A stretch of DNA of 21,873 nucleotides from Chaetoceros tenuissimus (lineage: Eukaryota > Bacillariophyta > Thalassiosirophyceae > Chaetocerotales > Chaetocerotaceae). The notes beneath the pieces were generated by a model that saw only the letters and a program-made list of their open reading frames with translations, did not search any database and had not been told where the DNA came from. Positions 16,376-21,873 of this stretch are shown in pieces (the stretch's first letter is position 1; each line of letters begins with the position of its first letter). The position numbers were made by a program, and so were the translations under genes. The stretch lies in the NCBI GenBank assembly GCA_021927905.1, contig BLLK01000009.1:1-21873 (forward strand), in the 5' to 3' direction.

Positions 16376-17679
16376 TGAAGTTAGCGAAGGCCGCAACAGC
16401 ACTCAAGAAGCATACTGGCGAAAAGGAAGCTGGTATCAACGTGCAGATGAGATTCGTTCCTCTCAAGCCGAAAGGCGAGGAAAAGGAACCAGAAACCGAC
16501 TCGATTAGCGTTGCTATCGACGAGAACCATCGAGCAGATGGAGCAAACGAACTCAAGGTTACAATCACTTTGTTGAATAACCTCCATGGACAAGGAGTCC
16601 AATTCTTAGACAACTTGATCACCTTAAGACAAGGGATCTTCGAACCCAAGGGTTGGGTCGATTACAAGTCGATGCGTCAAAGATTTGAACACATCGCCAA
16701 GACCCTGAAAGGGCTTGCAAGTCAAGCTTTAGTCAAAGCTATGAGGGACGCGAGAATTGAATTTCTTGAGCATTGTGGAGTGGACGCAAGCCTCCCAAAT
16801 GTATATGTCACAAAGACAAACGAAACAGCCTTTGAGAATTGGCTTAAACTTTCCAATACTCTCATTGATGGGAGATGGCTACCAAACGGTCAGGGACTGA
16901 ACAATGATGCCAAGGAAAAGGCAAGAATTCTAGCATTTCTCGAGTATGAGAGAGCTATCATGTGGAATCTTGGAAAGATTCTATGGAAAGATCATGGCGA
17001 AGCCTATGAGAATCACTTTTACTACTTTATGTTTCAGATCGTGAAACCATACAGCATGACTGTCGAGGAGTACGAGTACACCATGAAGACATACGCAAAC
17101 AAGCTGAAGATTATGCAGCCGCCAAGTATGAAGAAGTGTGAGTCCTATGCAGGTGCAAACTGGACTATCCAAGAGAAACAACTTGACGAACCAAGTATCC
17201 GTAGAGCGATCTTCAACGGACTACCAAAACCCTACAAAAAGCATTTGCGTAGTGGATATGAACAAGACTGGCGTCAGATGGACGATGCAACTTTTGTCAG
17301 TGCAATGGCAGACTTTGAAGCTGAGGATAGAACATCCCAGGAAGAAAAGAAAGCAGAGGCTGAGAGAAACAAACAAAATCAAAAGAAAAGAAGTAACTCC
17401 AACCAAGGTCAGGGTGGAAGCAAGCGTGGAAGACGTAACGACAACAATGATAAAAAGTTTTGCAAGTACTGCAAGAAAGCGAAGAGCAAGTTCTTCGACA
17501 ATCATAACAGCGAAGATTGTACCATGAAAGAAAAATGGGAAAAACAAGGCAAGTTGGGGAACCAGAAGGAACTCCACACTATTGAGTCCTTAGCATCAAC
17601 TCAAGAGAAACAAACTGCCCTTCTTGCGAAGCTTATCAAGAAGTTGGACAGTGACGATGACGAGGAGGCTGATCATTGA
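16375..17679 (+). CDS. gag: Gag polyprotein of the gypsy element
   Basis: 434 residues from ATG 16375. The centre (about 150-330) is the capsid-like retrotransposon Gag region, containing WNLGKILWKDHGEAYENHFY and later LPKPYKKHL. A Lys/Arg/Asn-rich stretch (about 325-360) follows, then an atypical zinc knuckle C363-X2-C366-X10-H377-X4-C382; the usual retroviral form is CX2CX4HX4C. Such domains package element RNA into cytoplasmic particles. The acidic end stops at TGA 17677-17679. Translation past that stop would continue in the same frame into pol. Confidence 0.9.
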   Translation: MKLAKAATALKKHTGEKEAGINVQMRFVPLKPKGEEKEPETDSISVAIDENHRADGANELKVTITLLNNLHGQGVQFLDNLITLRQGIFEPKGWVDYKSMRQRFEHIAKTLKGLASQALVKAMRDARIEFLEHCGVDASLPNVYVTKTNETAFENWLKLSNTLIDGRWLPNGQGLNNDAKEKARILAFLEYERAIMWNLGKILWKDHGEAYENHFYYFMFQIVKPYSMTVEEYEYTMKTYANKLKIMQPPSMKKCESYAGANWTIQEKQLDEPSIRRAIFNGLPKPYKKHLRSGYEQDWRQMDDATFVSAMADFEAEDRTSQEEKKAEAERNKQNQKKRSNSNQGQGGSKRGRRNDNNDKKFCKYCKKAKSKFFDNHNSEDCTMKEKWEKQGKLGNQKELHTIESLASTQEKQTALLAKLIKKLDSDDDEEADH

Positions 17680-17805
17680 TTACACCAAGTCGAATCGACA
17701 TCAATTCCGGACCATGTCCGTCCAGCCAGAAAGGTCGGTAAAATTAGAAAAATAAAAGTAAAGAAAAGTTTAAAGAAATTTTCCTTTTCTAATAAGTTTG
17801 ATAGA
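17677..17805 (+). promoter_or_regulatory. Candidate stop-codon readthrough region between gag and pol
   Basis: TGA (17677-17679) is the only stop in frame between gag and the first pol ATG at 17806; 42 sense codons lie between. Nine nucleotides after the TGA comes a hairpin GTCG-AAT-CGAC (17689-17699), then CGGAC-CAT-GTCCG (17708-17720). Readthrough of a UGA or UAG followed by an RNA structure ~8 nt downstream is the known gag-pol strategy of gammaretroviruses. Readthrough here would give a ~1583-residue Gag-Pol. The intervening peptide is very basic. The element-specific mechanism is inferred. Confidence 0.6.
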
Positions 17806-20800
17806 ATGATTTCTAGACGAATTAACAAAAACAAACTAACAAAATACAATCCCTTGGAAGGTCCAAGCGATGCTACAGCAGTCTCGTTAGCGACTGTCTA
17901 TAATCCAAGAGATAAACACGAAGAGTTGAAATCAAATATGTTGATTCTATTTGATGAAGGCGCTTCTGGATCGATGATCAAAGAAGAGATTGTACAAGAT
18001 TTCCTGGAAGATTTCGGGATCGAACAAAATGTTGAATACATGACTGGAGCAGGATCTCTAGCATGTAATAAAAGAATATCACTTCAAGTAACCTTCGATG
18101 AATTCGGTGGTGCAACAAAAATTCATCATGAATTTGATGTCGATCCTAACCCAGAAGGGATAGGATACGATATGATCATTGGCAGAGACCTGCTAAATAA
18201 ACTCAAAATCGACTTAAGACATAGCGATAAAACAATCAAATGGAACGATGTATTAGTTCCTATGAAAAGCTTCAGTGACATCTGGGAAGCCAAACATCCA
18301 ACCAGACAAGAAATGCGAGCTACATTTCTCAGATCAGTAGAGCCGAAGGCTACACAAGAAGAAACAGAACGTGTTCCAAAGATTTTGGACGCAAATTATG
18401 AAAAAGCAAACCTAGAAGAAGTTGTAGCGAGTGCTACATCTTTAAACAGAGAACAGAAGCGGAAGCTTCTCAAAACTTTAAAGAAATTTGAGTCATTGTT
18501 CGATGGAACACTTGGACGTTGGAAAACGGATCCAGTAAAAATACAATTAAAAGAAGGAGCAAAAGCGGTTAATTCCAGAGGGTACCCAGTTCCAAAAATC
18601 AATAAAGAAACCTTTAAGAAAGAGCTAGAACGGCTCGTAAAAATAGGGGTACTAGAAGTAGTACATGAATCAGAATGGGGGACTCCCGTATTTATTATTC
18701 CAAAGAAGGAAGGAACTGTTAGATTTGTAACAGATTTCCGAAAGGTTAATGGACTCGTAGTTCGAAAGCCTTTTCCAATCCCAAGAATTGCGGATACTTT
18801 ACAACAATTAGAGGGATTCACTTTTGCGACAGCATTGGATCTCAATATGGGATACTATACAATCCCACTTGCAGAATGTAGTAAAGATGTTACTACCATT
18901 GTTACTGAATTTGGTAAATTCAGATATACTTGTCTACCTATGGGAATGGTTGTCTCAGGTGACGTATTTCAGTCAAAGATTTATGACTTAATTGGCGACA
19001 TTGAAGGTGTACGCACTTACATTGATGACATTCTTTGCATCGGAACAGGCACTTTCGATGAACACTTATCACAACTGGAAGAGATCTTTCAGCGATTTGA
19101 AAATGCAGGACTGAAAGTCAATGCTTCAAAATGCAGCTTTGGATTACAGGAGATTCCTTATCTAGGTTACATCATTTCAAAAGAGGGACTGAGACCAGAT
19201 CCAAAGAAAGTACAGGGGATCGTTGATCTTCATAAACCTCAAACAGCGAAAGAGATGAAATCTCTTATCGGTATGATACAATTTTACAGAGATATGTGGA
19301 GACGACGCTCTCATATCCTATCACCACTCATCGATGCTGCAGCTGGTAAGAAAGGTAAAATGAAAATTACTTGGACAGAAGAAATGGATGATGCATTCAT
19401 CCAACTTAAACAAATGGTAACTGAAGAAGTCTTCTTAACCTACCCCGACTGGAGTAAACCATTCGATATACATACAGACGCATCTGATAAACAGCTCGGT
19501 GCTGTAATAAGCCAAAATGGAAAGCCTATTGCATTCTTTAGTCGACGACTATCGAAATCGCAAAGAAATTATACCACAACTGAGAAAGAACTTCTCTCTA
19601 TTGTTGAATGTTTGAAACAATTTCGAAATATTCTGTTTGGATATGAGATCAATGTCTACTCAGATCACAAGAATTTAGTTTATGAAGCAACCTTGAGTGA
19701 ATCTCAACGAGTTATGCGCTGGAGACTCCTACTCGAAGAGTTTGGACCTACTATTATACATATTGCCGGTGTTGACAACATCGTAGCTGATACACTTAGT
19801 CGCTTGAGAAGCAACAATGTTGAGGAGGACGAGATTGAGTCCACCGACACTAAAATACAAGAATTATTTGCAAACAGACGAGTACGAAGTATTCAAGCTG
19901 ACTTCCCATTGGAGAAGAAGTTACTCCGTGAAGAACAACAAAAGGAATTGAAGAAAAGAAATTCCAAAATAAAGAAACTTTTAGATGAAAAGGATTCTGA
20001 ATACAAATTCAAAGAACTCGATGGATTCGAGCTCATAATGTACAAGGACAAAGTATATGTTCCAGAAACCTTAAGAGAGAGCACTCTCCATTGGTATCAT
20101 CATTACTTAAATCACCCTGGAGGAGATCGTCTAGGTAATACGATAAAAGAAACATGCTATTGGAAAGGACTTTCCAATCAAGCTAAAGATTTCGTAAAGA
20201 CTTGTGAAGTCTGTCAACAATATAAAAAGAAGCGCAGATATGGAATTATACCTGCGAAAACAATAAAGGAATTAGTACCATGGAGGACGGTACATGTCGA
20301 CCTGATCGGTCCATATTCAGTAACAGCTAAGCAGATACAGCCTGGCGGTGAAATCAAAGAAGTAGAGCTGAAGCTCACGTGTATGACGATGTTAGATCCC
20401 GCAACCGGATGGTTCGAGATCGCACAAGTACCATATTATAGTATTGACGAAGTCAAAGAAGATAAAGATGATTTTATTGACAAAACATCAGCTAGAATTA
20501 GCTTGATATTCGAACAAACATGGCTGAGTAGATATCCTCGACCAGAAGAAGTCGTTTGTGACAACGGCTCTGAATTTAAATTACATTTCATGACTTTACT
20601 CAAAGATTTTGACATAAAGCCAAGACCTACCAAAGCGGAGAACCCGCAAGGTAACTCACCTGTTGAAAGAGTTCATCAAGTAGTACAAAATATGATAAAG
20701 ACAAAACAGCTAGATAGCTATGAATTTGATTACATAGATCCTTGGGGACCTATCTTAAGTTCAGTTGGTTGGGCAGTACGAGCTTCGTACCACTCAACAT

Positions 20801-21126
20801 TGCAAGCGACGCCTGCACAACTTGTATTCGGAAGGGATATGATGTTTAATTTATCCAAGGCAATCGACTGGAAAGCGATTACCGAAAGAAAACGCAAGCA
20901 GATTGCTCGCGATAATGAAAGAGAGAATGCTGCACGCATCTCCCATCAATATAAAGTCGGAGACAGAGTCCTTAAAACGACTAATCGTATCCTTAGAAAG
21001 TTTTCTAAGAAGAAGAGTGATCCATACCAGATCATCGCAATTCATACCAACGGTACAGTGACAATCCAGAAAGGTGTTACTCAAGACAGATTATCAATCA
21101 GACGTATTGAACCATTTAATGAATAG
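17806..21126 (+). CDS. pol: Pol polyprotein: protease, reverse transcriptase, RNase H, integrase
   Basis: 1106 residues from the first ATG after the gag stop; the frame itself is open back to 17680. A retropepsin-like protease has FDEGASGSMI (D50) and YDMIIGRDLL near 125-134. RT: D345 (in ALDLNMGYY) and YIDD (D407, D408). RNase H: D558 (HTDAS), E593 (TTEKELL), D620 (YSDHKN), ending HIAGVDNIVADTLSR. Integrase: H765-X4-H770 ... C800-X2-C803 zinc domain; catalytic D832, D919, E954 (34 residues between the last two); then a GPY/F-like module near the C-terminus (SDPYQII...RRIEPF). No chromodomain. The protease active site reads D-E-G rather than the usual D-S/T-G. Expression probably depends on readthrough of the TGA at 17677. 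Confidence 0.93.
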   Translation: MISRRINKNKLTKYNPLEGPSDATAVSLATVYNPRDKHEELKSNMLILFDEGASGSMIKEEIVQDFLEDFGIEQNVEYMTGAGSLACNKRISLQVTFDEFGGATKIHHEFDVDPNPEGIGYDMIIGRDLLNKLKIDLRHSDKTIKWNDVLVPMKSFSDIWEAKHPTRQEMRATFLRSVEPKATQEETERVPKILDANYEKANLEEVVASATSLNREQKRKLLKTLKKFESLFDGTLGRWKTDPVKIQLKEGAKAVNSRGYPVPKINKETFKKELERLVKIGVLEVVHESEWGTPVFIIPKKEGTVRFVTDFRKVNGLVVRKPFPIPRIADTLQQLEGFTFATALDLNMGYYTIPLAECSKDVTTIVTEFGKFRYTCLPMGMVVSGDVFQSKIYDLIGDIEGVRTYIDDILCIGTGTFDEHLSQLEEIFQRFENAGLKVNASKCSFGLQEIPYLGYIISKEGLRPDPKKVQGIVDLHKPQTAKEMKSLIGMIQFYRDMWRRRSHILSPLIDAAAGKKGKMKITWTEEMDDAFIQLKQMVTEEVFLTYPDWSKPFDIHTDASDKQLGAVISQNGKPIAFFSRRLSKSQRNYTTTEKELLSIVECLKQFRNILFGYEINVYSDHKNLVYEATLSESQRVMRWRLLLEEFGPTIIHIAGVDNIVADTLSRLRSNNVEEDEIESTDTKIQELFANRRVRSIQADFPLEKKLLREEQQKELKKRNSKIKKLLDEKDSEYKFKELDGFELIMYKDKVYVPETLRESTLHWYHHYLNHPGGDRLGNTIKETCYWKGLSNQAKDFVKTCEVCQQYKKKRRYGIIPAKTIKELVPWRTVHVDLIGPYSVTAKQIQPGGEIKEVELKLTCMTMLDPATGWFEIAQVPYYSIDEVKEDKDDFIDKTSARISLIFEQTWLSRYPRPEEVVCDNGSEFKLHFMTLLKDFDIKPRPTKAENPQGNSPVERVHQVVQNMIKTKQLDSYEFDYIDPWGPILSSVGWAVRASYHSTLQATPAQLVFGRDMMFNLSKAIDWKAITERKRKQIARDNERENAARISHQYKVGDRVLKTTNRILRKFSKKKSDPYQIIAIHTNGTVTIQKGVTQDRLSIRRIEPFNE

Positions 21127-21177
21127 ACAATTCATTTTTATTTTATTCTAGGTCACTGCACAGATTGTGGAGGACCC

Positions 21178-21398
21178 TGCCGTAGATACTCTGATATGGA
21201 TATTTATAATCGGCTAAATGACCTGATCGTGTCACGATCTAGGCTATATTCTTATGATACAATAGCCCCTTCGGCGATAGAGTCTTGTTGAAGCAAAAGA
21301 TACGGAGAAGCGTTGTGCTCTCTGTCGAGAAACCAACGACCTCTTTTTAAGTAACTAATCTAATCACAATTAACTTACCCACTTAGATATCTTAGGCA
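21178..21398 (+). repeat. 3' LTR
   Basis: 221 bp direct copy of 16093-16313 with a single G to A difference. Its last bases supply the stop codon (TAA on the minus strand, 21392-21394) of the neighbouring lectin frame. Confidence 0.95.
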
Positions 21399-21873
21399 TT
21401 CCACATGCCGAGAGATTCATTAAGGTCACGGCTATTTTCAGCCTTGAATAGACGAAGGGCTTCATACTTCTTCTCACCAGGCCTGATCCCTAGATACCAA
21501 GCAGTATCAGGCCTTCCATAACCAACGGCTTGGATATTTCCATCTACAAATTTAAACTTGTACTTAGCACTGCCATCATCACAAGTATAAAAAAATGGCT
21601 GCTTCTTTCCACTTTTTGCGCTTTTCCAACTCTTTTCGCTCTTTGGACCTTTTCCACTCCAACGAAGACAAAACTCAGGTTTCATACTGAGTCTCATCCG
21701 GCCAATATCGTCAAAGAAGAACCATTGCAACAAATAATTGTTCTCAGTACTAGCACAAGGTCTCATATGAAGTTTTGCTTTAGATTCAAAGCTTTCTGCT
21801 GTAAGACACCAATCTCTGTCAGAATCATCAAACTTCATACCGTTTTGTAGCATGAATGAACCATTACTAATTG
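21392..21873 (-). CDS. Beta-trefoil (ricin B-like) lectin-domain protein, partial at both ends
   Basis: A minus-strand frame open from the window edge (21871) to TAA 21392-21394. An ATG at 21851-21853 is possible, but the frame continues upstream (ISNGSF-M), so the gene probably starts outside the window. The sequence has a repeating pattern typical of R-type beta-trefoil units: WCLTAE...KLHMRPC...LLQWFFFDDIGRMRLSM then FCLRWSG, and near the end TAWYLGIRPGEKKYEALRLF. Such domains bind sugars or serve as protein-interaction folds; ligand and location are unknown. There is no sign of an attached catalytic domain in the visible part. The last two residues and the stop come from the LTR, so the natural C-terminus has been lost. 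Confidence 0.65.
   Translation of the reverse strand, partial: ISNGSFMLQNGMKFDDSDRDWCLTAESFESKAKLHMRPCASTENNYLLQWFFFDDIGRMRLSMKPEFCLRWSGKGPKSEKSWKSAKSGKKQPFFYTCDDGSAKYKFKFVDGNIQAVGYGRPDTAWYLGIRPGEKKYEALRLFKAENSRDLNESLGMWNA

Larger units (their letters stand above)
16093..21398 (+). mobile_element. Ty3/gypsy-type LTR retrotransposon
   Basis: A 5306 bp element bounded by 221 bp TG...CA direct LTRs that differ at one base. The domain order protease - RT - RNase H - integrase is that of Ty3/gypsy. Gag and pol share one frame, separated by a TGA. Both ORFs are intact and the LTRs are ~99.5% identical, so this is a young copy. The five bases on the two sides (CTTCA and TTCCA) do not form a target-site duplication, and the flanking genes differ, which suggests rearrangement after insertion. 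No convincing primer-binding site was found; TGGATAGATTCC (16332-16343) is the nearest TGG-start candidate, 18 nt after the LTR. The polypurine tract is weak (GGAGGA near 21170). Confidence 0.93.

Noticed and set aside
16088-21403. A target-site duplication around the LTR element
   Set aside because: CTTCA on the left and TTCCA on the right do not match, and the flanking genes are unrelated.

Overview
This looks like nuclear DNA from a eukaryote with AT-rich, intron-poor genes, most likely a diatom. That placement is inferred from the degenerate ankyrin/RING proteins, the style of the retrotransposons and the TGACGTCA sites; nothing in the window proves the species. Most of the window is mobile DNA, and only one cellular gene appears complete.

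Layout. Positions 28-947 are a foldback-type element with two ~310 bp inverted arms and no transposase. Positions 948-3018 are AT-rich and mostly non-coding. They hold a tandemly duplicated minus-strand reading frame (1537-1926) and a terminal repeat starting TAGAGTGGACCTGAC (2220). Positions 3019-10134 are an apparently complete tyrosine-recombinase retrotransposon with split direct repeats in the order A1 - ORFs - B1 - A2 - B2, the Ngaro/PAT-type arrangement. It encodes one 1565-residue Gag-like/RT/RNase H protein and, in the -1 frame, an overlapping tyrosine recombinase with no usable AUG. Positions 10135-11450 hold more copies of the TAGAGTRGACCTGAC repeat family and a 116 bp direct repeat.

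Positions 11659-16092 are a tandem cluster of three ankyrin/RING (E3 ubiquitin ligase-like) paralogues in different states: a multiply frameshifted pseudogene, an intact 603-residue gene, and a short internal fragment. The fragment is cut off at 16092 by a Ty3/gypsy LTR retrotransposon (16093-21398; LTRs 221 bp, one mismatch). In that element gag and pol share one frame and are separated only by a TGA codon, followed by two potential hairpins, which suggests stop-codon readthrough. The far side of the LTR element is not the rest of the ankyrin fragment. It is a minus-strand gene for a beta-trefoil (ricin B-like) lectin domain that is itself cut by the LTR, and no target-site duplication is visible, so the locus has been rearranged.

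The most notable items are the split-repeat tyrosine-recombinase element with its own junction logic (shared CA dinucleotide, flanking inverted 8-mers, 83 bp tandem leader repeats, frame -1 recombinase) and the gypsy element with predicted TGA readthrough and an atypical protease motif.
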